Shown: piece after piece, positions 22,190-34,333 of the stretch | Layout of the letters: each line of letters opens with the position of its first letter | Numbering within the stretch: position 1 is the stretch's first letter | Assembly: GCF_030704535.1 (NCBI RefSeq) | Contig: NC_081818.1 | Location: 2,989,001 to 3,053,000, forward strand | DNA: 64,000 nt | Origin: Vitis vinifera | Taxonomy: Eukaryota; Streptophyta; Magnoliopsida; Vitales; Vitaceae | Reading direction: 5' to 3' | The notes under the pieces: generated by a model | Database searches by the model: none | Told to the model about the DNA's origin: nothing | Seen by the model: the letters and a program-made list of their open reading frames with translations, nothing else | Made by a program: the position numbers and the translations under genes

Positions 22190-24680
22190 ATTTTTGTTTC
22201 ATTAATAGATATTTAATTTTAAAAAATAATTCAAAAATAAAAAATAAACCAATTATTGCTAGATATTCAATGAGTAATATTTGCATCTTCATTATCTTGT
22301 ATCTTGGTAGGGCTATTTTGTGAGCCTTTAAAATGGGTATTGTACAGAGAAATAGAGAGCTCAAATAGGGTTCAAAATCTTAGTTGAGACTAGTACAACT
22401 TGGTTGAGTCATATCCGCCTCTACCATATATGACTAGTATCGAACAGATACCCAAGTCCAATATTTGGCTGACTTATGAATAAACTTGTTGAATCACAAA
22501 GAAAATTTGAGATAACCTTAATATTATGTCCAAACTAAGCTCTTCAAGTGATGGGTAATGGAAAAAATGGTAATATTGGAGCGGAAATGGCAGATAAGAG
22601 AAGAAAATCAAAACTCATGAAAGTGAAAAAATATGGAGAGTTCAGAGTCTTCAAACTCTTTGGATTTTCATCCTTGTATTTGCATCTCCATCATCTTGTA
22701 TCTTCGTAGGACTATTTTGTAAGCCTTCAAAAATGGGTATTGTAGAGATAAATAGAGAGCTCAAATAGGGTTCATAATCTCGGTTGAGACAAGTACAACT
22801 TGTTCGAGTCATATCCGCCTCAACCATGATTGATATTGAATTGATACTTGAGTCCAATATTTGGTTTACTCATGAATAAACTTGTTGAATAAAAAATAAA
22901 CTTTGAGATAACTCCAAGATTATGTTCAAACTAAGCTTTTTGGGTGATGGGTGATGGAAAAAAATTGTAATATTGGAGCGAAAATGGTGGATGAGATAAG
23001 ACGATTGAAACCCATGAAAGTGAAAAAGTATGAAGAGTTTAGAGTCTTCAAACCCTTTGCATCTTCATTTCTTTATTTGCATCTCAATCCTCTTATATCT
23101 TCGTAGGGCTAATTTGTTAGCCTTAAAAAATGGGTACTGTGCAAAGAAATAGAGAGTTCAAATAGGGTTCAAAATCTCGATTGAGACCAGTATGACTTGG
23201 CCAAGTCATATCCACCTCGGCCATGACCAGTACCGAACTAATACTCAAGTCCAATATTTGGTTGACTCATGAATAAACTTGTTGAATAAAAAAGAAACTT
23301 TGAGATAACCCCAAGATTATGTCCAAAATAAGCTCTTCGAGTGATAGGTCATGGAAAAAAATGGTAATATTGGAGTTGAAATGGCGGATGAGAGAAGAAG
23401 ATCGAAACCTATGAAAGTGAAGAAGTATGGAGAGTTTAGAGTCTTCAAACCCTTTGCATCTTCATCCTTGTATTTGCATCTCTATCATCTTGTATCTTTG
23501 TAGGGTTATTTTGTGAGCATTCAAAAATGGGTATTATGTAGAGAAATAGAGAGCTCAAAAAGGGTTCAAAATCTTGGTCATGACTAGTATCAGACTGATA
23601 CCCAAGTCCAATATTTAGTTGACTCATGACTAAACTTGTTGAATCATAAAGAAACTTTGAGATAACCCCAAGATTATGTCCAAACTAAGCTCTTTGAGTG
23701 ATGGGTGATGGAAAAAAAAATGGTAATATTGGAATGGAAATGGTGGATGAGAGAAGAAGATTGAAACCTATGGTAGTGAAGAAGTATGGAGAGTTCAAAG
23801 TCTTCAAACCCTTTGCATATTCATCCTTGTATTTGCATCTTCATCCTCTTATATCTTCGTAGGGCTATTTTATAAGGCTTCAAAAATTAGTATTGTGCAA
23901 AGAAATAGAAAGCTCAAACAAGGTTCAAAATCTCGGTCGAGACCGGTACGACTCAACCGATTCATATATGCCTCAGCCATGATCGGTATCGGACCGATAT
24001 CCGAGTCCAATATTTGGTTGAATCATGAATAAACTTGTTAAATCACAAAGAAACTTTGAGATATCCCTAAGATTATGTCCAAGCTAAGCTCTTCAGGTCA
24101 TGGGTGATGGAAAAAAATGGTAATATTGGAGCAGAAATAGTTGATGAGAGAAGAAGATTGAAACCCATGAAACCGAAGAATATGGAGAGTTCAAAGTCTT
24201 CAAACCTTTTGCATCTTCATCCCTGTATTTGCATCTCTATCCTCTTGTATTTTCATAGGGTTATTTTGTGAGCCTTTAAAAATTGGTATTGTACAAAGAA
24301 ATAGAGAGCTCAAACAGGGTTAAAATCTTGTCCATGACTAGTACTGAACCGATACCTGAGTCTAATATTTGGTTGACTCATGAAAAAACTTGTTGAATCA
24401 CAAAGAAACTTTGAGATAACCCCAAGATTATATTCAAACTAAGCTCTTCGGGTGATGGGTGATGGGAAAAAATGGTAATATAGGAGCGAAAATAGTGGAT
24501 GAAAGAAGATGATGGAAACATATGAAAGTGAAGAAGTGTGGAGAGTATAGAGTCTTCAAACCTTGTGCATCTTCATCCTTGTATTTCTAGCTCCATCCTT
24601 TTGTATCTTTGTAGGCCTATTTTTTTAGCCTTCAAATATAGGTATTGTGCAAAGAAATAGAGAGCTCAAAGTGTTGTTTT
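22190..24680. repeat. Satellite-like block 2, part b
   Basis: About six to seven further monomers aligned with 7934-11537, running slightly past the end of the copy 1 homology. The empty site for the 1240-bp LTR is near 23130. Confidence 0.8.
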
Positions 24681-25462
24681 AGAGAGAAAATGGGTATTGT
24701 GCCAAAAAAAGGAAATACGTGTTTGCCAATGGGTTATGGGTATTTGATAGGATTACAAATTTGGGTGGGTATTTGTTTTTTAAGTAGTTAATGAATATGT
24801 TGTGAATAATTGTATTTAAATGGATAATGCAAATTTGATGGGAATTAGGATTATGGTACATTAATAATGAATATTTAGGTTTACATGAATAAAAAAGGAA
24901 ATGAATATTAATATAAAAATTCAATTCAAATGAATAGATGTATAGAAAAAATATATTATATTCAAATATGCTCATTCAAATAAAAATTCTTTATTTTTAT
25001 AATTGTTTTATTTAGAATACATTTGATAAGAAAAATGATGTTTATTTTTTTCAAAGATGATTCCTAGATGTATTTTTTTAAATATTGAAAATATTTTTAA
25101 AAAATTCAAAATATTTAATTTTAAAAAAATTATAAACTATAAATTCACTTTTTATTATTTTCATCTTTAATGATGCATATTTAATATTAAGTGATTAAAT
25201 TATTTTTTTTATAGTTTTAATATTTTTATAAATCATTACAAAGGTATGTTTTATCATAATTTGAATAATTTTATACATAATAAAATTTTATTTCTTAATT
25301 TTTAACTTTATTTATTTGTATTTATTTTTGTAATCTTTTTAAATTGTTTTGAGCTTTTAAACTATAAATTTTTGCGTATCATCCGATATCGATCCGTGAC
25401 GTTGAAACTGATGTACCTCGGGACTTACCGATTTGGTGACGGATACCGTGACTTTGAACCAT
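24681..25462. other. AT-rich segment after satellite block 2
   Basis: Strongly AT-rich and non-coding, ending with a GC-richer patch (about 25375-25462, with CGATATCGATCC-like words). The same segment follows satellite block 3 at about 60331-61096, so block plus AT-rich tail moved as one unit. Function unknown. Confidence 0.6.
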
Positions 25463-26487
25463 GGCCAACTTCTTATAAAGATCTAATGGGTCATGACACT
25501 AATCACAATCTGATTACAGATGGTCTGTCCACTGGTTTACTTCTTAGCTTTAAACTAGGAATAAGGCCTAAAACCGAAGATTATGTAGAATTCATTCTAG
25601 AGTCTAGAGCATAACTTGAGGAAGTTCAACCTTTCAATTCGAAAAATGACATCCATTGAAGATTTGGAAAGTGTAACTGCTTAATTACCTTACGTATAGG
25701 GCATAGATTAGTCGAAGGACTTCATCTAATCAATTGGTATTTTCTTGCTTCTCGCCAGAAAATACGGACTTGCTTGTTAAAGACAACTTAGAAGCAACTA
25801 ATTAAAAAGTCTTAGAAACCGCTCAGACAGCGAAGGCTACAAGCGTAAAAATCATAGTCAAAGCTTTTGTAACTGAGGAAAGCCTAATGAGCGTATAGCA
25901 GAAAGCCAGAGCTTATCCAAGGACTTTTCACTCAGTGGAAGGCACATGAGCTAGAAACTCAGAACTTGGCTACATATTTAATCTCATCAGCCAATCTCTC
26001 AACACTTTGAATGGTGAATTAAGCTATATAGATACTCATTAAACTGAACCTACACAAGCCTCATGGAGTAACCATGTTTGATATGGGCGGGTCATTGTAT
26101 ACTCCAAGCTGGCACCTACTCTGTAATCTTCTATTTGCTTGTCTATACACTACTAAAAGAGCAGAAAGCTCTACTATAAATGTAAACGTATGGATCATGC
26201 AGATTGATATTAAATTGGACCTGCCTCCACCTGATTGTACATTGCTTTATATTCTGGTTAAGATCTATACACTGACTAATCCTACGTAAATCAACACGTA
26301 TTGGTGCAACCGCTTGTCCTCGAAAGTGAAAAAAGAAAGAAGAAAAAACTTCCCATTGAAGACTTGGTGAGTTTATGCAAAGACTAACTCACCGACTCTG
26401 GTCTATAAATTAACATCTTTTCCAGGCTAAATTTATTATCCCCGCCGAAAGATAAAGATTGGGATTGTTGGAGACAGTACTCTAACA
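25463..26487 (+). promoter_or_regulatory. 5' flank of GLP6, with TATA box
   Basis: GLP-type upstream region like 61326-62391. TATAAAT at 26404-26410. No gene is seen. Confidence 0.6.
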
Positions 26488-26508
26488 ATAAAGAAAGGCG
26501 TTAGTTTC

Positions 26509-27267
26509 ATGGTAACTGTGGCCCTCATGGCATTGGCTTCGTTTCTTGCCTCTGCCTATGATCCAAGCCCACTGGAAGACACCTGTGTTGCAGTTGATGA
26601 GCCCAAGAATGCTGGTATTTCTATTGTAACCAATGATGTTATAGCTATTTTCAGTACTACTCTTTTTATTGATATGGTGAGTATGGTTTGATACTAAGGA
26701 TACATCTTTTCTTTTTTCCTTCTTCATGCAGTATTTGTAAATGGGAAGTTCTGCAAGAACCCAAACCTGACCGTGGCCGAGGATTTCTTGTATCAAGGGC
26801 TGAATATTCCAGGAAACACATCAAATTATGTGGGCTCAATTGTCAATCTTATAAATGTTGATCAATTACCAGGAGAAAACACTCTTGGGGTGTCACTGTC
26901 TCGTATCGATTATGAACCTAATGGTCAAAACCCTCCTCACTTTCACCCTCGTGCCAGTGAGATCTTCATTGTCTTGGAGGGAAAACTCTTTGTTGGCTTT
27001 ATCACATCCAACCCTGAACACCGCTTCATTAGCAAAGTCCTGAACAAGGGGGATGTTTTTGTGTTCCCTTTCAGTCTCATTCACTTCCAAGTCAACATTG
27101 GGCACACTAATGCAGTAGCCATTGCCGTTTTTAACAGCCAAAATCCAGGTGTAATCACCATAGCCAGTTCAATGTTTGGATCAAATCCACCCATCAATCC
27201 TGATTTCCTGGCAAGGGCCTTCCAGTTGGACAAGAGGGTGGTTGAATACCTTCAAGCACGATTCTAG
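26509..27267 (+). CDS. Germin-like protein 6, original ATG lost
   Basis: GLP of the type-b group ([23 protein letters not shown]), like genes 40660 and 62392. The ATG used by its sisters is ATA here (26488-26490). Seven codons downstream a Leu codon has become ATG (26509), in frame inside the hydrophobic signal peptide, so a 213-residue product with a shorter but still plausible signal peptide is predicted. Exon 1 is 26509-26614, the GT-AG intron 26615-26731 (117 bp) and exon 2 26732-27267. Metal ligands HFH, Glu and the His of SLIHF are present, as are both cysteines. It also differs from its sisters by SLSRID, LEGKLF and AVFNS. Polyadenylation signal at 27421-27426. Likely functional if the new start is used and secretion survives. 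Confidence 0.82.
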
Positions 27268-28197
27268 TGGGGAAATATAGAAAAAGAATAAGCTGTCAAC
27301 CTTTGATTTCCTTGCTTGAATGACGATTCATGATGTTCAATTCCCTCATTGTAACAAACATGGTATAATAAGAGGGTCTGGTTGTAACTCTTCTAGTGTG
27401 GACTTTGGGCATATTACTACAATAAAGCAGTCTGCAGTCTGTTTGTTAAGCATCATCTCTCTCTCTCTCTCTCTCTCGCTGTGTTTCTGCCTCCCTCGAT
27501 ACTAAATTCAGGATACTGTTTTGCAGAATCAATTATGCCAACAGATTAATTATCAATTGTCTAAACCATAATGACTGAATGAAGCTTATAGGAATGACTC
27601 AAAACTAGTTCAAAATACTATATCCTTGATTAAATTCTCAGGTGTAGATATAATGAAAAACTTCACTTATTTACGTATTAAAAAAAATAAATTTTATTTA
27701 TTTTTAAATTTATTTCAAATAAAATATCACCCTGTTATTATTTTAAAATTAGTATTATTCATTCTTATCAAAATAAATAAATAAATAAATCAATCATATC
27801 TTAAAATAGTATCATTTTAAATAAAAATCATAATTTATGATTTTATTATAATATTAATTTCATATTTTACGAATTTTTTTAATTTATCTTTAATTTAAAA
27901 ACTATTTTTAAAAAAATCTTTAATAAGACTTCAATTAAATATAATTAATATTGTATAAATTGAATTTATAATTTTTTTTACAAAAAATCAAATAAAAACT
28001 TATTTTAAACACAACTGAAGTTTATTTATCCAAACCAAGTTTTTTTTTTCTTTGCAATTTATTTAAACAAAAAGAACCGAGACCCCAAATCAACCCAATG
28101 TCTGAACCGAGTGGCCAACATGAAGCAAAGGGGATGAATGGGTTGGGTTTGACAAAACTCACCCGGTCTAACGTTTGGATGCTAGACATGTAACTAC
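27268..28197. other. GLP6 3' UTR, TC microsatellite and AT-rich spacer
   Basis: A TC-dinucleotide run lies at about 27456-27478, just past the polyadenylation region. Beyond it is AT-rich sequence also found at 28801-29386 and 41832-42394. No gene is seen. Confidence 0.55.
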
Positions 28198-28751
28198 TAG
28201 AGGTGTCCAATGGGTCGAGCCACCCATTTTAGCCTGTGGCCTAGTGCGCCAAAAGACCGAGTCAAGCTGGCATGGCCCAAAGGAGCGGGTCGTGGTGGGC
28301 CTAAGGAAACAACCCATCGTGCCATCATGCTGGCCCACTTAACCCTTTAAATATCACTTTTTATTATTTTTAAAAACAAAAAACTAACATTTTTATAAAT
28401 TTTACAGTTATAAACTTGATAAATATAAATATAAAAAAAAAGTATAATTATTAGAAGTGTATAAAAAATAAAAAAGTATAATTATTAGAGGTGTTTAAAG
28501 TAACAAAAAGAAATTTTATTTAATAATAAAAAAACTTAAGTCAAAATGAATTAAAAAAAATTAATTAAAATTTTTAATAAAGTGTGTGCCCATGGGGCAC
28601 GACTCACCGGCATGGCACAACACGACATGATTAGCACATGGGCTTATGGGCCATGTCAAGCCACCTATTTGGCTTGCATGGGTCGAGCCAACGCATTGGC
28701 CTGATAAACATCGGATTGTGTTGGCCCGACACGACCCATTGGACACCTCTA
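28198..28751. mobile_element. hAT-like MITE, 554 bp
   Basis: Inverted ends TAGAGGTGTCCAATGGGTCG and its complement. The flanking 8-mers GTAACTAC and ATAACTGT agree at five positions, as expected of an old 8-bp target duplication. It is non-coding, with an AT-rich centre. Related copies are at 29387 (truncated) and 42395-42902. Confidence 0.75.
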
Positions 28752-28800
28752 ATAACTGTGTTGGATATAGGTCTTTTTAGTTGAAGTTTGGGTCAAGTTT

Positions 28801-29712
28801 AAATTCTCGGGTGTAGATATAATGAAAAACATGACTTATTTACGTATTAAAAAAATAAAATTTATTTATTTTTAAATTTATTTCAAATAAAATATATCAC
28901 CCTTTTATTATTTTAAAATTAGTATTATTCATTCTTATAAAAATAAATAAATCATATCTTAAAATAGTATCATTTTAAATAAAAACCATAATTTATGATT
29001 TTATTATAATATTAATTTCATATTTTATGATTTTTTTTAATTTATCTTTAATTTAAAAACTATTTTTTAAAAAATCTTTAATAAGACTTCAATTACATAT
29101 AATTAATATTGTATAAATTGAATTTATAAAAAATTTTACAAAAAATAAAATAAAAACCTATTTTAAAAACAATTGAAATTTATTTATCCAAACCAAGTTT
29201 TTTTTTTCTTTGCAATTTATTTAAACAAAAATAATCGAGACCCTAAATCAACCTAATCCATTGGACCTTGCCGTTCATGTCAAGGCTGGTCCGAACCGGG
29301 TGGCCAACATGAGGCAAAGGGGATGAATGGGTTGGGTTTGACAAAACTCATCTGGTCTAACGTTTGGATGCTAGACATGTAACTACTAGAGGTGTCCAAT
29401 GGGTCGAGCCACCCATTTTGGCCTGTGGCCAAGTGCGCCAAAAGACCGAGTCAGGCCGGCATGGCCCAAAGGAGCGGGTCGTGGTGGGCCTAAGGAAACA
29501 ACCCATCGTGCCATCATGCTGGCCCACTTGACCCTTTAAATATCACTTTTTATTATTTTTAAAAACAAAAAACTAACATTTTTATAAATTTTACAGTTAT
29601 AAACTTGATAAATATAAATATAAAAAATAAAAAGTATAATTATTAGAGGTGTTTAAAGTAACAAAAAGAAATTTTATTTAATAATAAAAAACTTAAGACA
29701 AAATGAATTAAA
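28801..29712. repeat. Partial tandem copy of 27634-28800
   Basis: Starts again at TTCTCGGGTGTAGATATAATG and repeats the AT-rich spacer and the left part of the TAGAGGTGTCC MITE (from 29387). The MITE right half is missing and the sequence rejoins the spacer near 29712. Segment B copy 2 has only one version, so the extra copy arose after the B duplication or was lost from B2. Confidence 0.7.
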
Positions 29713-29876
29713 AAAATAAACAAACACCCGAACTTTAGACAATGATTGAGAGAGCTAGGTTGCCCAAAGGCAACACATAAGGTGTATTTGATCAAACCTA
29801 ACAAGTAAACTGATAGAGAGATGACGACTATGATTGTTGTTTTCATTATCATAAAGAAAAATTTTAGGATCTTGAT

Positions 29877-30393
29877 TAGGGATGATAATATACCAATTTT
29901 ATTTAGTACTCGTCCTACCCTTAATGGGCTCGTTTTGAGATAATGATAAACGAGTTTAGATAAATTTGAGAAAATTTTTAAAATCTAGGATGGATTCGAG
30001 ATAGTTTTGGATATGATTTTGTCTCATCTTGAATTTGAGAAATTTTTTAAAACCCGAGATTGATTCGGGGTGATTTTGGGTATGAGTTTGTTTCATCCTA
30101 CCTCAGCCTAATTATGTATAATGTTAAATAAAAAGTTCTTTTAATTGATTTCTTTTTTCAGTTTTCAATTTTTTTAACATATTTAAAATATTAATTTTCT
30201 TAAAATTTTAGAAATAAAAATTGAAAAATAAATAAATAAAAAACGGGATAGCATGGGGTAGGCATGAGAATTTCCTATACCCGTCCCATCCCATTTAATT
30301 TCTTTTTTTGGTGGGGATGATAACATATACGAATAAATATAATGGATTGGGATATGAGTAACTTATCTTAAGCTTATAGCGTTGCCATCCCTA
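29877..30393. mobile_element. hAT-like MITE, 517 bp
   Basis: Ends TAGGGATGATAAT and GTTGCCATCCCTA are imperfect inverted repeats, flanked by ATCTTGAT and ATCTGAAT (6 of 8 alike). It belongs to the same broad family as 39127-39688, with the orthologous copy at 43345-43850. It predates the B duplication. Confidence 0.7.
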
Positions 30394-30870
30394 ATCTGAA
30401 TCCGTACAGATCTTGCAATCTCAATTAAAGATACAAATATATGAAATCTAAATCATTGAATAAAGATACAAATATATAAAATCAAGGTACCTACAAGAGG
30501 ATAAAAGAAAAACGGGATTAAAGTACAAAATAGTCGCATACAAGTTATAATTAATAAATTATTTTTATATACTTTTTCAAGCTCGTTTCATTTATTTTCC
30601 TTCATTATATAAATATTAAATAATTTTAAAATACATAAAATTTTAATTAATTATAATTATATTTTATTTTTTCTTATTTTTCATAATAAAACTAAATATA
30701 AGAAAAACATTTTCTTTTCTTAGTATTTTCCATAAACCAAACATAGTGAAAGGGTATTCATGTTTCAATGTATGTCTTCTTGCAATTATAGATATAGGAT
30801 TATAGGCAATGACCAAGGATATCAATCTTAACATCCACATCAAGTGGTAGATAGAGCAAATTACATTAAA

Positions 30871-30990
30871 AGTGCGTTTGATAGTGATTTTAGGAAGTGT
30901 TTCTAACATTTTTTAATACTTCAAAATTCTTATTTTTCAATTATTAAAAAAGTTAAAAACACTTCCTAAAATTACTACCAAACATACTCT
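30871..30990. mobile_element. Hairpin MITE, about 120 bp
   Basis: The left end GCGTTTGATAGTGATTTTAG is mirrored by the right end CTAAAATTACTACCAAACAT. Its paralogue is at 44341-44458. TAA is present on both sides, which would suit a Tourist-type element, though this is weak. Confidence 0.6.
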
Positions 30991-31834
30991 AAGAATTGTA
31001 AGGTCTTTTGCTTAAGGAGGCTGATTTCTTTGATTTAGAATGTGCACTTTGATTTATATACATATTTGGATGACTAGTAACTTTCCATGGCTGAACTTTT
31101 CAACGCAAACCTTAGCAACTTATCTCACTTGTTACAACCACTATCGGGTAGTTCAAGATTCAATCAATGGCAGGATTCATATTCAAATTTGCATCTTTAT
31201 CACACATCTTGACATTGACCCCAATCAATTGGATACATGTTGACCCGTATTTTTTGCGTGTGTTCCCACTCGACAGTGAGACTCATTTTTATTGTGAAAA
31301 TTTGATTTTTTTTTTTTTTTTATAAAAAAATTAGGGTTGCCACTTATTTTAATTTATTTTTTAAAAGAGAACAAAATAAGAAAGAAAATTTTGTGTAACT
31401 CCTCATTTAGAAAAGACATGTTTGTAAAATCAAGTCTATATTCAAGGGTCAGGTTGCCTATCAGGAAGGTACAGTAATAAGTCGTAATACTCCTCTAAGC
31501 ATGTATACTAACAATATTTACTAAACAAACGAAATGAATTATGACAGTTAATTGATCAATCATGAATATCAAGATTAAAGAGACAAATTAATATACAAGA
31601 AAATAATGATAAAATTAAATTACAAAAATGTACAAAATAAATGACATTAGAATTATACAAACCGATTTATTAAATTGATTACAAAAAGATATTTTAAATA
31701 TTACTTTTTCAAGATTTTAATTTATTTATTTATTTCCAATAAATGATTTGATTCAATTCTATTTGGATAGAATTTATTCAAAAAATTCCAATTTGACAAT
31801 AAAAATGATTTTTACTTAGGACATTAATTTTTAG
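30991..31834. other. AT-rich spacer, no gene seen
   Basis: Includes a poly-T run at about 31306-31322. The segment around 31230-31390 (TTTTTTGCGTGTGTTCCCAC, then GGGTTGCCACTTATTTTAA) looks like degraded repeat sequence of uncertain type. It is colinear with about 44459-45334. Confidence 0.45.
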
Positions 31835-31993
31835 TTTATTTACAAAAATATTTTAATTTGATTTTATTTATAAAGAAAATAATTTCTTTACAAACTTTAT
31901 TTACGAAAAGAAAATGATTTGTATAAGTTCAATTTGCTAAAAAGATTCTCATTCTATTATTATGAAAAGATTATTTAAGACATTAATTTGTCT
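31835..31993. repeat. Direct repeat left of inverted GLP segment
   Basis: About 155 bp, beginning near AAAATATTTTAATTTG and ending at AGACATTAATTTG, repeated with few changes at about 33787-33945. The inverted GLP segment lies exactly between the two. Confidence 0.7.
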
Positions 31994-32397
31994 ACAGTAG
32001 ATGTCATAAGATTTCTGGGTTTTCATTTCCATTCTTTCTTCACAATTTTCATGACACTTATGCTGGAAGTAACAGTAGTACTGTTTTACAACTAGCTAAG
32101 TATTCCTTCTTAATAAACATTCTGCACATGCAGGTTAATCAATCAACTGAGAGTTGTTATCCAGTTGTTTTTTCACAAGATGAGATTTTTTAAGACAAAT
32201 ATTGAGATGGAGACAGAAGAAGATGCCTAACAGACAAACTGCTTTATTTTAATATCAGGATCAAAATCCACACCAAAAGAGCTACAAAATAAAGTAATAA
32301 ACCCCTCTTATTGTAATGAGGTAATTGAACATCACAAATAGTCATTCAAGCAAGAAAACCAAAGGTTCATAGCTTCTTCATTTTCTCTATTTCCCCA

Positions 32398-32747
32398 CTA
32401 GAATCGTGCTTGAAGGAATTCAACCACCTTCTTGTCCAACTGGAAGGCCGTTGCCAGGAAATCGGGATTGATGGGTGGATTTGATCCAAACACTGCATTG
32501 GCTATGGTGATTACACCTGGATTTTGGCTGCTCAGACCAGCAATGGCTACTGCATTAATGTGCCCAATATTGAATTGGAAAGATTAGTGAAAATAGAGAC
32601 AAGTTCGTTGGTTACTAAAGAAATACCAGCATTCTTGGGTCTGGCAACGCAAGTGTCCTGCAGTGGGCTTGGATCAGAGGCAGAGGCAAAAGATGAAGCC
32701 AATGCCATGAGGGCCACAGTTACTAGGAAACTAACACCTTTCTCCAT
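32398..32747 (-). pseudogene. Inverted germin-like pseudogene, internal deletion
   Basis: On the minus strand it reads ATG (32747-32745), exon 1, the first part of the intron, then jumps to the end of exon 2 (AATTCAATATTGGGCAC) and on to the normal stop at 32400-32398. About 419 bp is missing relative to the gene at 17404, covering most of the intron and the first cupin motif, and the join lies in a 5-base TTCCA shared by both sides. Exon 1 also lacks 9 bp (around CVARPKN). No GLP product is possible. The copy at 46064 carries the same junction. Confidence 0.9.
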
Positions 32748-33786
32748 TGTTAGAGTACTGTCTCCAAACAATTACAAATCTTTGCGTTTAGGCGAGGGGT
32801 GAAAATTTTTGCATGAGAAACATGTCAATTTATAGACAGTCTTCAATGGGTAGGTCTCTCTCTTTTTTCTTTTTTTTTTTTTCTTTTTTTGCTTTCTCAC
32901 TTACAAGGATAAGTGTTTTCACCAATACATGTTAATTTATGTAGGGTTAGTTAGTATACTGATCTTAACTTAAATATTCTCAATGCATATGTTGAAAGTG
33001 AAGTTCAATGAGGTGGAGGCAGGTCCAATTTCATATCCATCTCCAATATGAAAAGTTCTCCACAAGACTTAGTTCCAAATGGCTAGCTAATGGAAGAACT
33101 ACATATTAACCTTTTAATGCAGCAGATCAGTCCTTGTGTTTTCTTGGTAACCAAACATTGAACAAACTCTAAAGTAGTGTATATACAGCAAAAAGAAGAT
33201 CATTAATTATTATTATCATTATGGTGTTTGATAGTGAATATATTTATGTTTTATGAGAGAAAGGGACCTTAACAAATAAACTAGGTTGTTAGGTTTTCTG
33301 CAACAGTTACAATCTTTGTCTTCTGATGAGAAAGAAGTGAAAACCTTGGATATGAAAATTCTAAAGTTATCACATAGAAGTCTTCGGATTAGTCTATGTT
33401 TTATGTATACAATAATAAGCAGATAGGCCAGCTAAGTGTTCAATGGATTGCATTTTTTATATTTCAAACATTGAATCATTCCTCAACTACTACGTTAAAT
33501 ACTCATCCTTTTTTCCTCAACTCATGCTGTAGACTTTAAGAGTTTGATTCTGCATAATCTTTGGCTTTCAAGACTTAGTGCAGGGTAAAGCTAAGGGTCT
33601 AAACCTGTGGACTGAGGGGGAGAGAGAGAGAGAGAGAAAGAGAAAGCATTGTTTTTATTATACCCAAAGTCCATATAGAAAGAAGTACATAATAAACCCT
33701 CTTATTGTACTACCATTATGCTGGGGGAACATTACAAAAGGTTACTTAAACAAGAAAATAGTTCATCACTTGCTCAACTAAATATT
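32748..33786 (-). other. Inverted 5' flank of the GLP pseudogene
   Basis: Reverse complement of GLP-type upstream sequence: TATA region, A-rich tract (T-rich as read, about 32862-32890) and the distal flank to about 33560. At about 33580-33780 is an inverted remnant of another GLP 3' UTR, with an AG microsatellite (about 33620-33637) matching the TC run after GLP6 and GLP7. So the inverted segment carried the end of one GLP gene plus a second GLP copy. Confidence 0.6.
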
Positions 33787-33945
33787 CTTTTAGTTGTAAA
33801 AATATTTCAATTTGATTTTATTTATAAAGAAAATAATTTTTTTACAAACTTTATTTACAAAAAGAAAATGATTTGTATAAGTTCAATTTGCTAAAAAGAT
33901 TCTCATTCTATTATTATGAAAAGGTTATTTAAGACATTAATTTGC
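33787..33945. repeat. Direct repeat right of inverted GLP segment
   Basis: Partner of 31835-31993; see that entry. Confidence 0.7.
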
Positions 33946-34333
33946 AAAAATTACTTTTTAGCCCATTTTAATTAAGGAAATAGAATTTTATTTAAAAATT
34001 CATTTTTTTAGATAATTTTATTAAAAATTAACTTTGATGACAAAACAATGTTTATTAAATAAATAAATTTCCAGGCAATTGTTATTATTATTATTATTAT
34101 TATTGAATTTCATTGAAAACAATTTTTTGAATCTTCCTAAATTAAATATTCAATTGTATACCCCAAGTAGATATATACAAAAGAATTTGTACCCAATCAT
34201 ACCCACAATAAGCTCAATGTCTTGCCATTTATTATTTTTCTGACCCTCATTTTCTTTCATGAAATTCAACCCTCCACGTGTGCGTTATAAGTCATAAATC
34301 CATGCTCAACCAACAAAATATCAATAGAGTCAA
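33946..34333. other. AT-rich spacer before the kinase fragment
   Basis: Matches about 47660-48044 of segment B copy 2. TTA repeats lie near 34081-34105. No gene is seen. Confidence 0.5.

Larger units (their letters stand above)
13967..24541. repeat. Segmental duplication A, copy 2
   Basis: Colinear with window positions 1 to about 11537. It lacks the three insertions of copy 1 and carries its own LTR at 20278-22184. Confidence 0.85.

Noticed and set aside
26482-26796. Minus-strand ORFs of 76-104 codons over GLP exon 1 and intron (also 3907, 17352, 40654, 62386)
   Set aside because: They are antisense shadows of the duplicated GLP genes and recur only because the genes are copies.
26855-27141. 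Second-frame and antisense ORFs inside GLP exon 2
   Set aside because: Overlap the conserved cupin frame and resemble no family.
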